A program made the translations under genes and the position numbers. Below, one piece after another: positions 53,256-63,300 of a stretch of 64,000 bases of DNA. The notes below the pieces were generated by a model. That model was not told the origin of the DNA, made no database searches, and saw only the letters and a program-made list of their open reading frames with translations. The stretch's first letter is position 1; each line of letters begins with the position of its first letter. Origin of the DNA: G963665975 sp963665975 (GTDB lineage: Bacteria; Bacteroidota; Rhodothermia; Rhodothermales; Bin80); assembly GCA_963665975.1 (NCBI GenBank), contig OY762508.1:372001-436000 (forward strand), read 5' to 3'.

Positions 53256-54257
53256 CTATTCGCCAAGCACGACGGACCAGAAAAGCGCGATTTCCTCCGG
53301 CGACGGCTCTGAATCCGGCCGCACCAGCCGAAACCCCACAAATGGCGAATCCGTGTTCCACCACATGCTCTTCGGAATCTGCGGGTCTCTACGCTTCCAC
53401 CTCAGCGTCGACTCGAGGCGGGCTGCACACCGTAGGGCCTCGGGATCATCATCGTACGCTCCTCCCCGCACCGTCCTCGGATGCAACCGCATGGGCTCCG
53501 TCCAGGGATCCAAAGCGGGCTCCTCGGAAAGCGCCGCGTAGGCACCCTTCACGTATTCATCGAGCGTCCATTCGGCCACATTTCCGTGCATATCGTACAG
53601 ACCAAACGGATTCGGACTTTTCACACCCACCCGGTGGAAAGTCTCGTCGCTGTTGCCGTAATGCCACGCCACGGAGTCCAGTCCATCCGGATCATCACCG
53701 AAGCTATAGGCCGTTTCCGTGCCTGCGCGGCAGGCATACTCCCACTCGGCTTCGGTAGGCAACCGGTAGAAGTGTCCTGTCTTCTCGCTCAGCCACCGCG
53801 CATACTGCAGCGCTCCCCACTGCGTGACTCCGACGACCGGGAATCCCTGGTTGCCCATGCCATGGGCCGGATCTTCATACGGGGGGCTCGGCCGCGCAAC
53901 GATGTCGGGATCAAAGCTTACGCCACTGCCTCCTTCTGCACTGTCGCGGTCGCGGTACCGAAAAATTGCAAATTCGTCGTAGGTGACCTCGTGCATGCCA
54001 ATCCAGAAAGGCTGAACGGTCACCAGGCGCTGAGGCCCCTCATCCTCGTTGCGACCGACCTCCTTTTCCGGACTCCCAATGATGAAAGTGCCTCCTGGCA
54101 ATTCAACAAGGCTATATGAGACCTCGGTGCCGGGAATGGTCTGGACGAGCACCTCCGTCTCCGCAACCTGCATGGCGATCACAGGATGCACACCGATCAA
54201 TACGCAAATGAGCAGCACACCGGGCATACTCCTGCCGAATCCATACAGTGACGTCAT
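53256..54257 (-). CDS. Secreted formylglycine-generating-enzyme (SUMF1)-domain protein
   Basis: 333 aa. Signal peptide MPGVLLICVLIGVHPVIA (after a short pre-region), then the SUMF1/FGE fold: LVELPGGTFIIGSPEKEVGR, PFWIGMHEVTYDEFAIFRYR, GFPVVGVTQWGALQYARWLS, YRLPTEAEWEYACRAGTETA, FGLYDMHGNVAEWTLDEYV and TVRGGAYDDDPEALR. Many such proteins lack sulfatase-activating activity; the catalytic Cys pair of true FGE is not evident here (Cys in CRAG only), so it may be a binding or unrelated oxidoreductase role. There is no sulfatase in the window. Confidence 0.8.
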   Translation of the reverse strand: MTSLYGFGRSMPGVLLICVLIGVHPVIAMQVAETEVLVQTIPGTEVSYSLVELPGGTFIIGSPEKEVGRNEDEGPQRLVTVQPFWIGMHEVTYDEFAIFRYRDRDSAEGGSGVSFDPDIVARPSPPYEDPAHGMGNQGFPVVGVTQWGALQYARWLSEKTGHFYRLPTEAEWEYACRAGTETAYSFGDDPDGLDSVAWHYGNSDETFHRVGVKSPNPFGLYDMHGNVAEWTLDEYVKGAYAALSEEPALDPWTEPMRLHPRTVRGGAYDDDPEALRCAARLESTLRWKRRDPQIPKSMWWNTDSPFVGFRLVRPDSEPSPEEIALFWSVVLGE

Positions 54258-54275
54258 GCTTGCCGCACCTCTGTT

Positions 54276-55283
54276 CTACTGCGCATCCTTTGCGAACGCC
54301 GCGTCAAACGCCGCCGTCGAGGGTGGAAAGTCAATTCGCCGCACGAATTCGCAGGCCTCCCGGGCACCGTGCTCACGATCCATACCACCGTCTTCCCATT
54401 CTATTGACAGCGGACCGCTGTAACCGACCCGGTTCAAGGCACGGATGATTTCCTCAAAATCAATCTTTCCCCGTCCGATGGATCGAAAATCCCAGAAACG
54501 ATCCGTGTCTCCAAAGTCCGTATGGCCGCCGAAGACTCCAGCCCGCGTGGGACGATCCGACCACCACACATCTTTCAGGTGGGCATGGTAGATGCGCTCC
54601 CCAAAGGCATCAATAAAGGCTATGTAGTCCACGCCCTGATATCCAAAATGACTCGGATCATAGTTAAACCCAAATGCCGGGCGGTGATCAATCGCGTCAA
54701 GCGCGCGCTCGGCGCTGGAAATGTCAAACGCGATTTCGGTCGGGTGGACTTCGAGGCCAAACCGAACACCGACCTCCTCAAAGACATCGAGAATCGGATG
54801 CCAGCGGCGAGCGAAATCCGCAAAGCCAGCCTCAATCATGCTCGGATCATTGGGTGGGAACGAGTACAGGAGATGCCAGATACTGCTCCCTGTGAAGCCA
54901 TTGACCGTGTCAACGCCCAATCGGGCTGCCGCGCGAGCCGTGTTCTTGATCTCCTCGGCGGCCCGCTGCCGGACGCCTTCCGGGTCCCCATCACCCCATA
55001 CGTGAGGGGGAAGAATCGCCTGGTGGCGCACATCAATGTTATCGCAGACCGCCTGCCCGACCAGATGGTTGCTGATCGACCATACGTTTAATCCATGCCG
55101 GGCGAGCAGATCATGCCGTCCCTGGCAGTAGCCATCCTCGCTCAACGCGCGGCTGACGTCAAAATGATCTCCCCAGCAGGCCAGTTCAAGCCCATCGAAA
55201 CCCCAGGCACTGGCCTTTTTGGCCAGTGCCTCCAGAGAAAGATCGGCCCATTGACCGGTGAATAACGTGACAGATCTCGCCAT
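54276..55283 (-). CDS. Sugar phosphate isomerase/epimerase (AP-endonuclease-2 fold)
   Basis: 335 aa from ATG 55283 (MARSVTLFTGQWADLSLEAL), no signal, so cytoplasmic. TIM-barrel motifs: WGFDGLELACWGDHFDVSRA, VNGFTGSSIWHLLYSFPPND, RFGLEVHPTEIAFD, FNYDPSHFGYQGVDY, HAHLKDVWW and SIEWEDGGMDREHG. The Glu and Asp/His residues of these blocks form the metal site. The open frame upstream (to 55487) is a shadow of the next gene. It follows the Gfo gene at 55318 by 34 bases and precedes the FGE-domain gene by 18, an operon-like layout. Confidence 0.85.
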   Translation of the reverse strand: MARSVTLFTGQWADLSLEALAKKASAWGFDGLELACWGDHFDVSRALSEDGYCQGRHDLLARHGLNVWSISNHLVGQAVCDNIDVRHQAILPPHVWGDGDPEGVRQRAAEEIKNTARAAARLGVDTVNGFTGSSIWHLLYSFPPNDPSMIEAGFADFARRWHPILDVFEEVGVRFGLEVHPTEIAFDISSAERALDAIDHRPAFGFNYDPSHFGYQGVDYIAFIDAFGERIYHAHLKDVWWSDRPTRAGVFGGHTDFGDTDRFWDFRSIGRGKIDFEEIIRALNRVGYSGPLSIEWEDGGMDREHGAREACEFVRRIDFPPSTAAFDAAFAKDAQ

Positions 55284-55317
55284 GAGTGCAATTTTTTTGG
55301 TCTTGGTTGTCAGATAG

Positions 55318-56487
55318 CTATTGTGGAGGTGTGTACGCCGCGTCCACCCACCCGCGTTGCCTTCCACTCTCCAGGGCAGTGAGAATGAAGTGGACGCCCA
55401 TGGCACCATCGTAGACGGTCGGGAAATCCATATCGAAGGGCGACGGCTCCTCACCGGCGATCCTCGCCGCAATGGTGCGTCCGGCATTTACGTAGATATT
55501 GGCAAACGCCTCCAGGAACGCTTCCGGATGCCCCGACGGCAGGCGCGTGTTGTGCTGGGCTATCTCCTCCAGATAGTCGTTGCCCCGCTTGTAGACATGC
55601 TCCGGTCCATCGAGCGTGCGAAAGTACAGATAGTTCGGATGCTCCTGAAACCACTGCAACGATCCTGTTTCCCCGTGGACGCGGATGTTCAGATTGTTCT
55701 CCTCCCCGACGGATATCTGCGAGGCATGCAGCACGCCATGCGCTCCATCTTGGTACCTGAGAAGCATGTTGACGTCGTCGTCAATGGATCTGCCATCGAC
55801 GAACGTGGTCACATCCGCACAGAGGGATTCCAGCTCAAGCCCGGTGACATAGCGAGCGAGATTTTCGGCGTGCGAGCCGATATCACCCAGTGCGCCAGCG
55901 CCGGCACGCTTGGGGTCCGTCCGCCAGGATGCCTGCTTGTGACCCTCACGCTCTAGGGGCGTTGCGAGCCACCCCTGGGGATACTCGACGACGATCTTGC
56001 GCACGGCGCCGATACGGCCCGCAGCAACCATGGCGCGAGCCTGCTTCACCATCGGGTAGCCCGTGTAGTTGTGCGTGAGCGCAAAGACGACATCGTGCTT
56101 TTTCACCAGTCGGCAGAGAGTCTCTGCGTCTTCGAGCGTGTTCGTCATCGGCTTGTCACAGATGACATGGATGCCCGCTTCGATGAAGGCCTTCGCTACC
56201 GGAAAATGCATGTGGTTGGGAGTCACGACAGACACCGCATCAATACCTTCTCCCTCTGGCATTGCCGCCTCACGCTCGGCCATCTCCTGGAATGAGGCGT
56301 AGACCCGGCTCGCATCCAGCATGAGCTCGGCGCCCTGCTGCCGCGACCGCTCCTCATTTGAGGAAAACGCGCCTGCTACGAGTTCGAACGAGCCATCCAG
56401 CGCCGCTGCCATCCGGTGGACGCCGCCAATAAATGCGCCCGGCCCGCCGCCGACCATTCCGTACTTCAGTTTTCTTCCCAGTGCCAT
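55318..56487 (-). CDS. Cytoplasmic Gfo/Idh/MocA oxidoreductase
   Basis: 389 aa, no signal. GMVGGGPGAFIGGVHRMAAA (Rossmann), TPNHMHFPVAKAFIEAG, ICDKPMTNTLEDAETLCRL (catalytic Lys in DKP) and GALGDIGSHAENLARYV with the conserved DIGSH. This is the myo-inositol/3-keto-sugar-reductase type. Clusters with an AP-endonuclease-2 isomerase on each side are typical for sugar-acid and keto-sugar catabolism. The ATG at 56487 is clear. Confidence 0.9.
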   Translation of the reverse strand: MALGRKLKYGMVGGGPGAFIGGVHRMAAALDGSFELVAGAFSSNEERSRQQGAELMLDASRVYASFQEMAEREAAMPEGEGIDAVSVVTPNHMHFPVAKAFIEAGIHVICDKPMTNTLEDAETLCRLVKKHDVVFALTHNYTGYPMVKQARAMVAAGRIGAVRKIVVEYPQGWLATPLEREGHKQASWRTDPKRAGAGALGDIGSHAENLARYVTGLELESLCADVTTFVDGRSIDDDVNMLLRYQDGAHGVLHASQISVGEENNLNIRVHGETGSLQWFQEHPNYLYFRTLDGPEHVYKRGNDYLEEIAQHNTRLPSGHPEAFLEAFANIYVNAGRTIAARIAGEEPSPFDMDFPTVYDGAMGVHFILTALESGRQRGWVDAAYTPPQ

Positions 56488-56523
56488 GATGTGTTGTTTT
56501 CTCAGTAAAGAAATTCGCCTGTA

Positions 56524-57387
56524 TCAAAACCGCAGGGCAGCCACGTGGGCATAACCGTCGGTGATGCTCTGCATCGGGTCGGCCGGAAAATCGTGCTCTA
56601 CAAAGTAGTGCTCAAGTCCTGCCTCGGCGCTGACTGCGAAAATTGCCCCAAAATCAATTTCTCCGCTTCCCACTGACGTCATTTCGCCATCCGCCGTCAT
56701 ATCCTTGACATGGCAGAGCGGAAAGCGGCCTGGATGTGCCTCGAAATATGCGCGCGCATCGTAACCGGCCTTCTTGATCCAATATAGGTCCAGTTCCATC
56801 TGCACCAGAGCGCTATCCGTCTCTGCAAGCAGAACGTCGTACGGAAGTACGCCGTCTGTTTCAAAAAATTCGAAGTCGTGATTATGATAGGCCAATTGCA
56901 CACCCGCGGCCTTACAGGCCTCGCCCACCGTATTGAAGAATTCGGCATGCTGCTTATAATGATCCAGCGTGCGCTCGTCTTCGTTCAGGTATGGGCAAAC
57001 AATATACCGGTGACCAATAATGGTGGCACTCTCGATAACCGCATCCAGATCCGAGCGCAGACTGTCGATACCTACGTGCACGGCAGGCGCCGTTAGGCCA
57101 AGTCCATCGATAAGCTTCCGCACGTCGGACGGCGAATGATCAAAATAGCCAGCAAATTCCAGTTCTTTATACCCGATCCTGGCAACGCGTTCGATCGTCC
57201 CGGCAAAGTCCTCCTGCATGAGACTGCGCACCGTATAAAGCTGGACGCCTATGCTCGCAACACTGCCTTTGGGCTCCTCTTTCGTCTCCACTGCGGGCTC
57301 TTCTTGACTTGCGCAACCGGCGCCGAAAAACGCCATGCTGCTGAGGCCCGCAACCGCGGATGATTTGATAAATGATCGTCGGTCCAT
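56524..57387 (-). CDS. Exported TIM-barrel isomerase lipoprotein
   Basis: 287 aa from ATG 57387 (MDRRSFIKSSAVAGLSSMAF). The signal ends FFGAGC, a lipobox behind an RR motif, so it may be a Tat-exported lipoprotein. The barrel has IGVQLYTVRSLMQEDFAGTI, GYKELEFAGYFDHSPSDVRK, QLAYHNHDFEFFETDGVLPY and LDLYWIKKAGYDARAYFE, as in sugar phosphate isomerases/epimerases. QLYTVR is a common signature. It lies between the glycoside-dehydrogenase small subunit and the cytoplasmic Gfo gene. Confidence 0.85.
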   Translation of the reverse strand: MDRRSFIKSSAVAGLSSMAFFGAGCASQEEPAVETKEEPKGSVASIGVQLYTVRSLMQEDFAGTIERVARIGYKELEFAGYFDHSPSDVRKLIDGLGLTAPAVHVGIDSLRSDLDAVIESATIIGHRYIVCPYLNEDERTLDHYKQHAEFFNTVGEACKAAGVQLAYHNHDFEFFETDGVLPYDVLLAETDSALVQMELDLYWIKKAGYDARAYFEAHPGRFPLCHVKDMTADGEMTSVGSGEIDFGAIFAVSAEAGLEHYFVEHDFPADPMQSITDGYAHVAALRF

Positions 57388-57422
57388 ATTGTGCAGGGGG
57401 TAGTCAGGTGATCGAGTGTGCA

Positions 57423-57986
57423 TCAGGCCCACGCCCTGCCTATTTCCTCGAACGGGACATCGCCACGATATTCTCCCATCGGCATTACGCGGAGTTCGAC
57501 TGTGGCTCCGATTTCGGAGGTGTAATAGCCAAAGAGCGTGAGCGTTTTCATGGCAATAAACAGTGGCGGCCTTTCGGGGTCCTGCGTCGGCAGCGCGGCA
57601 AGTGCTTCGTCCTCGAGGGTGGTCAGCAGTTGGACCTGCTGTGCCTCATCCAGGTCCAGATACTCCCTGGCGAACATTGCACGGGCCTTTTCGTCTGCTA
57701 TTGCCAGTTCGGACAGAAAGTGGGACCGCTCCTCTTCGCCATACCAGTCGGTGAGCATGGCATCGATGAATGTGTGCACGCCAGCGGCGCGCGCGCCTGG
57801 CGTATCCGTCTCCGGGATGATGCATTCCGCTATGGTGGCCACGAGTTCGCTCTGCCGACCGGTCAGCGTGCGTGCCTGATCACCCGGCCGCGCCGTGCAC
57901 CCTCCGAGCATCCCGGCAATTGTGCCTGCAGAAAGCGTTCCTCCCATGAGGATCCCGACACGACGTAAGGCTTCTCGTCTGTCCAT
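57423..57986 (-). CDS. Gluconate 2-dehydrogenase subunit 3 family protein
   Basis: 187 aa from ATG 57986 (MDRREALRRVGILMGGTLSA). Tat-type start with a lipobox-like GMLGGC. TGRQSELVATIAECIIPETD and PGARAAGVHTFIDAMLTDWY are the family signature, also seen in LacC-like subunits of glycoside 3-dehydrogenases. The C-terminal FIAMKTLTLFGYYTSEIGAT is typical. It helps export or stabilise the GMC subunit, whose stop lies two bases before its start. It therefore forms a two-subunit periplasmic dehydrogenase. Confidence 0.87.
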   Translation of the reverse strand: MDRREALRRVGILMGGTLSAGTIAGMLGGCTARPGDQARTLTGRQSELVATIAECIIPETDTPGARAAGVHTFIDAMLTDWYGEEERSHFLSELAIADEKARAMFAREYLDLDEAQQVQLLTTLEDEALAALPTQDPERPPLFIAMKTLTLFGYYTSEIGATVELRVMPMGEYRGDVPFEEIGRAWA

Positions 57987-57988
57987 GC

Positions 57989-59713
57989 CTACAGGTTTCT
58001 TTTCTTCAATGCGTCCACGGCATAATGTGCTGCGCGCGCCGTGAGGGCCATATACGTGATTGAGGGGTTCTGGCACGCTGAGGATGTCATGCACGCCCCG
58101 TCGGTAACAAATACATTCGGGACATCATGGCATTGGTTGTGTGCGTTCAGGACCGACGTCTTCGGGTCGCGTCCCATGCGTGCCGTTCCCATTTCATGAA
58201 TGCCCAAGCCGGGCTCTGCGCCGAGTCCGCCCTGCGTGTAATGATCAAAGGTCTCAATGTTCTTGGCGCCTGCGGCGTCGAGCATTTCCGCCGCTGACTG
58301 GGCGATATCCTTGCGCATCACCATTTCATTCTCTCCCCAGTCACACTGGATGCGAAGTACGGGGATACCCCACGCGTCTGTCTTATCCGGGTCTAGCGCA
58401 ATGTGGTTCTCGTAATACGGCAATGTCTCACCGTAGCCACCAAAATGCATCCGCCACGGCCCAGGCGTGCGCAGCGCGTGCTTGTATTCTGCACCGAAGC
58501 CGCGCATCGGACGCTCCCAACCCGGACGCCACGCTTCACCCTGGTAACCAAAGCCCCGGACAAAATCTGCATGCTGAGTCTGGGCAGACACATTGCGGAA
58601 TCGTGGCACATAGATGCCGTTTGGCCGGTTTCCCTTGTAATAATATTCTTCAATTCCGGGCAGATCACCGTTGGCTCCCACCTCAAAATGATGATCCATC
58701 AGGTAGTGGCCCAGCGCTCCGCTGTCATTCGCAAATCCGTCCGGAAACCGGTTTGACTTCGAGTGCAACATAATCTGCGCGGTGGCAAGCGCCGAGGCGC
58801 ACAGAAAAATAACCCTGGCATACACCTCCCGGACTTCTTTAGTCTCCCGGTCCACATAACGCACGCCCGTCGCGCGACCCTTTTCTGCATCGTAGATGAC
58901 GCTGTGAACGATACTGTCCGGTTGCAGGGTCAGGTTGCCTGTTGCCGCTGCGGCTGGCAGCGTGGCGCTGAGGCTGCTAAAATACGCTCCAGGCGAACAG
59001 CCGCGATGGCAGGGACCGCAATAGTGACACGGGCCCCGGCCATTATGAGCTCGCGTGAGAACCGCCGAGCGCCCGATCGTCAGCACCCGATCGCTGAACC
59101 CTTTTGCGATGCCGTCGCGCACCACCTGCTCGCCCTTGTTCAGGGCCATCGGCGGCAGGAAGATGCCATCCGGGCAGCTTGCCACACCTTCAGGCTGGCC
59201 GCTTATGCCTACGAACTGCTCCACGTAATCGTACCATGGAGCAATGTCCGCGTAGCGAATCGGCCAATCCACGCCGAAGCCGTCACGCGCATTCGCCTCA
59301 AAATCCAGCACACCCCATCGGTAACACTGACGGGCCCATAGCAGCGACCGACCCCCCACTACATCGGCGCGGATCCATGTGAACGGCTTGACCTCGACAT
59401 ATGGATTCTCCTTGTCATTGATGAAGAAATGCTCCGTGTGCTCACCAAAAGCATAGGTTCGCCGCTGCACCGAAAAAAGCTCCTCATATCGCTTTCCATC
59501 CTGTCGGTTACGGAAGGGGAACTCCCAAGAATTCTTGTGCTCGGTAATGTAATCCGTGACATGTTCTACAGTGCGGCCACGCTCGAGCACCAGGGTGTTT
59601 AGCCCCAGTTCGCACAACTCTTTGGCCGCATAGCCTCCCGTAATCCCGGAGCCTACGACGATGGCGTCATGTTCCTGCGCACGCCGCGCTATGAAGACGT
59701 TCTTGGCACCCAT
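57989..59713 (-). CDS. GMC-family FAD-dependent oxidoreductase
   Basis: 574 aa. The FAD motif is HDAIVVGSGITGGYAAKELC with LVLERGR. DVVGGRSLLWARQCYRW is the GMC signature; CHYCGPCHRGCSPGAYFSS is a Cys-rich cluster of the gluconate/glycoside dehydrogenase type. The catalytic His region is LGIHEMGTARMGRDPKTSVL and the C-terminal motif CQNPSITYMALTARAA. With subunit 3 (57423) it resembles the LacA/LacC pair or other periplasmic sugar 3-dehydrogenases. It would pass electrons to a cytochrome c. It heads the long minus-strand run down to 49.5 kb. Confidence 0.9.
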   Translation of the reverse strand: MGAKNVFIARRAQEHDAIVVGSGITGGYAAKELCELGLNTLVLERGRTVEHVTDYITEHKNSWEFPFRNRQDGKRYEELFSVQRRTYAFGEHTEHFFINDKENPYVEVKPFTWIRADVVGGRSLLWARQCYRWGVLDFEANARDGFGVDWPIRYADIAPWYDYVEQFVGISGQPEGVASCPDGIFLPPMALNKGEQVVRDGIAKGFSDRVLTIGRSAVLTRAHNGRGPCHYCGPCHRGCSPGAYFSSLSATLPAAAATGNLTLQPDSIVHSVIYDAEKGRATGVRYVDRETKEVREVYARVIFLCASALATAQIMLHSKSNRFPDGFANDSGALGHYLMDHHFEVGANGDLPGIEEYYYKGNRPNGIYVPRFRNVSAQTQHADFVRGFGYQGEAWRPGWERPMRGFGAEYKHALRTPGPWRMHFGGYGETLPYYENHIALDPDKTDAWGIPVLRIQCDWGENEMVMRKDIAQSAAEMLDAAGAKNIETFDHYTQGGLGAEPGLGIHEMGTARMGRDPKTSVLNAHNQCHDVPNVFVTDGACMTSSACQNPSITYMALTARAAHYAVDALKKRNL

Positions 59714-59946
59714 GAAATGAACTCTGGCCTGTCATGCAGCACCAAATCTACGAGATACGAGGGAGAAGTTTCCAATTGCGGGTATCCGATTTTTGCCCGC
59801 CCCCGCTGAACCCTTTTTAATCCTGGTCGTATATGGTTCTTCACGAACAACACCATACCGCTCTGGCACGACGTTGTCTATCACCCTCCGACTTTCATTA
59901 GGTCGACTTTGACCGCCGCGCCCAGTTGCATAACCAAGCTATAACG

Positions 59947-60153
59947 ATGGCAAAAGGAAGGGTCAAGTGGTTCAACGTGGCCAAGGGATTCGGTTTTATT
60001 GAACCGGAAGAAGGTGGCAGAGACATTTTTGTACACCGCAATAATGTAGAAGGACTCGGCTGGGACGAAGGACTCCGGGACGGGGAAGAAGTGGAATTTG
60101 ACGTAGAGCGTACTCCGAAAGGGCTTAGCGCGGTCAACGTTAAGCGCGCGTAG
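59947..60153 (+). CDS. Cold-shock domain protein
   Basis: 68 aa from ATG 59947. CSD with MAKGRVKWFNVAKGFGFIEP (RNP1 KGFGFI) and GGRDIFVHRNNVEGLG (RNP2 DIFVH). It binds single-stranded RNA and DNA as an RNA chaperone. The frame extends seven codons upstream (59926) without need. It is followed by a hairpin at 60156. The 233-bp region before it (59714-59946) has no other gene. Confidence 0.93.
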   Translation: MAKGRVKWFNVAKGFGFIEPEEGGRDIFVHRNNVEGLGWDEGLRDGEEVEFDVERTPKGLSAVNVKRA

Positions 60154-60155
60154 GC

Positions 60156-60178
60156 ATTGCCCCGTGTGCGGGCAATTT
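60156..60178 (+). terminator. Hairpin after the cold-shock gene
   Basis: ATTGCCC and GGGCAAT pair around a 7-base loop and are followed by TTGT, two bases behind the csp stop. It is plausible as terminator, with a weak T-tract. Confidence 0.5.
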
Positions 60179-60397
60179 GTGCAGGTCAGACCTTGCATAA
60201 GAGGTCTGCCATAGCGCCCTGGTTTTCTCTTGCCCGGTAATGGCGAGCGCGGGATACGTGTGTTCTGGCGGGATCCAGACCGAGCGTTCCGCGCCTCGCA
60301 GGCTTTCAACACGCCTCATAAGCGTGGAGGAGGAGTTCCCTGCGCATGCGCGCCCGGGCGATTGTCCTAGCGGCTGCAAGGTGTTGGATTATTGCCG

Positions 60398-63300
60398 ATG
60401 TTACCAGAGGCCGGGCACGCGCGCACCGTGCATACATGCAAATCATCCTGTAGTCAGATCGTGGCAGCTCTGCACCGCCTTGCTCCAGTAGCATGTATAC
60501 TTTGCTTTTCCTTTTCTGCGATCCGTTGCGGCAATTCGCCAACACAAGGGCCGCCCTTCGCACCAGACGATGCGCTCGCAACCATACAGGTAGACAGCGG
60601 CTTTCGAGTGGAACTTGTGGCCGCCGAACCAATCGTCATGGATCCGGTGGCGATGGCCATTGATGAATACGGCCGCCTTTACGTGGCCGAAATGCCCGGC
60701 TACCCTCTCGACACACACGGATCAGGACGCATCACAATGCTTCGCGACACGGACGGCGATCACCTGCCGGACACCGCCGTGCTATTTGCGGACAGCCTGC
60801 GGCTTCCGACCGGCATGATGCGCTGGAAGAAGGGCGTCCTGGTTACCGACCCGCCCGATATCCTGTATCTGGAGGACACCGACGGGGACGGCCGCAGCGA
60901 CGTTCGGCAGGTCGTGTTGACCGGATTTGCACTGTCGAATCCGCAACACAACGCAAACACGCCGAAATATGGACTGGATAACTGGATAACCGTGGCCAAT
61001 AACGCCACGATCTGGTGGACAGAGCACTATGCCGATCAGTTTGGCGATCGCGGCAGTGAAGTTCATTACCCTGCACACCCGGAAGGTCCACGCCTTGCGC
61101 CCAATGGCGCCAACCGCAACGTGCGCTTTCGCCCGGACTCGTTTGAACTCGAAGCCCGCTCGGGAAAATCGCAGTTCGGGCATACATTTAATGCCTGGGG
61201 ACATCATTTCCTCAATGATAACAGCCACCACCACTACCACGAGGTCATCGGCGCGGAGGTCTTTGAGCGCAACCCCGACCTTCCCGTGCAGCGAGCGACG
61301 CATTATACCTCCGACCACGGCAATGCCGCTGCAGTGTTTCCGATTACGCTCGACCCCGAGCACCAGTTGCTTACCGATCGGGGCGTATTCACCTCCGCGT
61401 GCGGCATCACTTACTACATGGGAGGACTCTTCCCTGCTCCCTATGATCGCGATGTCACCTTCACGGCGGAACCCGTGCACAATCTAGTCCACGCGGACAA
61501 GGTGACCTACAATGGGCCCACGTATACCGCCAGCCGCATCACGGAAGGCCGAGAATTTCTTGCATCTACGGATTCATGGTTTCGTCCCGTCAATTTTTCC
61601 GTTGGGCCGGATGGTGCACTGTATGTCGTCGATTATTACCGGCAGATTGTCGAGCATCCGGAATGGATGGACGATGATGCACGAACCGGCGACCTTCATC
61701 GTGGGAGCGACCGGGGCCGGATTTACCGCGTAATCCCCAATGGGACGCCGCCACCTGAATGGCTCGATGCCCTGACGCTTGGAGATGCTTCGACTGCAAC
61801 GCTTGTGGCTCATCTTGAAAGCAACAACGCCTGGTGGCGTCTGAACGCCCAGCGTCTCCTTGTAGACCGCAGAGGCGGCGATGCCGCAGACCTGCTCGCA
61901 CGTCTTGTAGAATCTGGCACGTCGCCCGAAGCGCGCGTGCACGCCTTGTGGACGCTGGACGGCCTGGATCGGTTGGATGCTGCCACGCTCCGAACAGCGC
62001 TCGCCGATACGCATGCTCGCGTGCGGGAGAATGCCATTCGCCTCGCCGAACAGTACGCGCCTCGCATGCCAGACGTGGCGACACTGCTCATGACGATGGA
62101 AACGGATCCTGATCTGGGCGTACGCTTTCAGCTAATGAGCGCGGCAAGCCTTCTCGAAAGCTCTGCTGCAAAGGCACTTCAGCACCGCATCTTACTGCGT
62201 GACATGAAGAATGCTTGGGTCCAGACGATGGGACTTTTGGTGCTGGGCACTGATCTCGGCGCCGTATTGCAGGATGCGCTCGCCCAAGCGCCACCAGCCA
62301 GGAATGACACGTACGCCTCCTATCTCGCCCGCATCGCTGCGCTCATTGGGGCGTCAGGGGACGCTGACGCGATACGCGCGCTGCTACGCTTGACGCGTCC
62401 GGGTCCAGTCCGAGCACAATGGTGGAATGCCGCCCTGCTAGGCGGGCTCGCCGGTGGCCTCCAAACTGGTCCAGACGATAGAGGTGCGCTGGACGGTGAA
62501 CGCGCTGCGCTTGCAGAACGAGCACTCCAGGACATGGAAGCCGCCCATGCGGCGCTATCCATCGTGCAAACCATCGGACTCCCACCAGAATTCGCGCTGG
62601 GCCCCGCCGTGCGTGTGGCGGAAGATCAATCGTATAAGGCGGATGTACGCGCTCGAGCACTTGGCATCATCGCCCTCGGAGACGCTGACGGCCACGTGCC
62701 GCTCTTCCGCGCAATGATCCAGACTGCAGAACCACTCATCGTGCAACGCGCTGCTATCGAGGCATTGGGAAGCGTGAACGGTGAAACGCCTGCGCACATC
62801 GTGCTGGAGGAGTGGAGCAGTCTCACTCCAGCACTGCGCCAGGATGCGATCGACCTGATGATCACCGAAGTGCGCGCTGGTCGTCTGCTCGATGCCATCG
62901 AAGACGGTGTCGTGTTAGCAGCTGAACTCTCCTGGCGCCATCGCGTGGTCCTGATGCGCGATACCCGGGAATCCTTGCGAAGCCGGGCGCGCTCCTTGTT
63001 GAGCCTGCAGGCCGATTTGGAAGAAGTTACCGAAGATCGCTACAGCTCCGTTCTGGATGCTACCGGCAATGCCCAGGATGGGACGGCCATATTCCACAGG
63101 GTGTGCGCAGCATGCCACCGCGCCGGACCCGTTGGTGCCACGGATTACGGCCCTGACCTTTCTACCGTTCAGCACTGGCCCCGCAAGGCGCTGCTAGCCA
63201 AGATCCTGGATCCGAGCCAGTCCATTGCGAACGGTTACGAGTTGTGGACCGTCGAACGCAGCAGAGGGGACGCGGTACATGGCGTCATGGCGCAGGAAAC

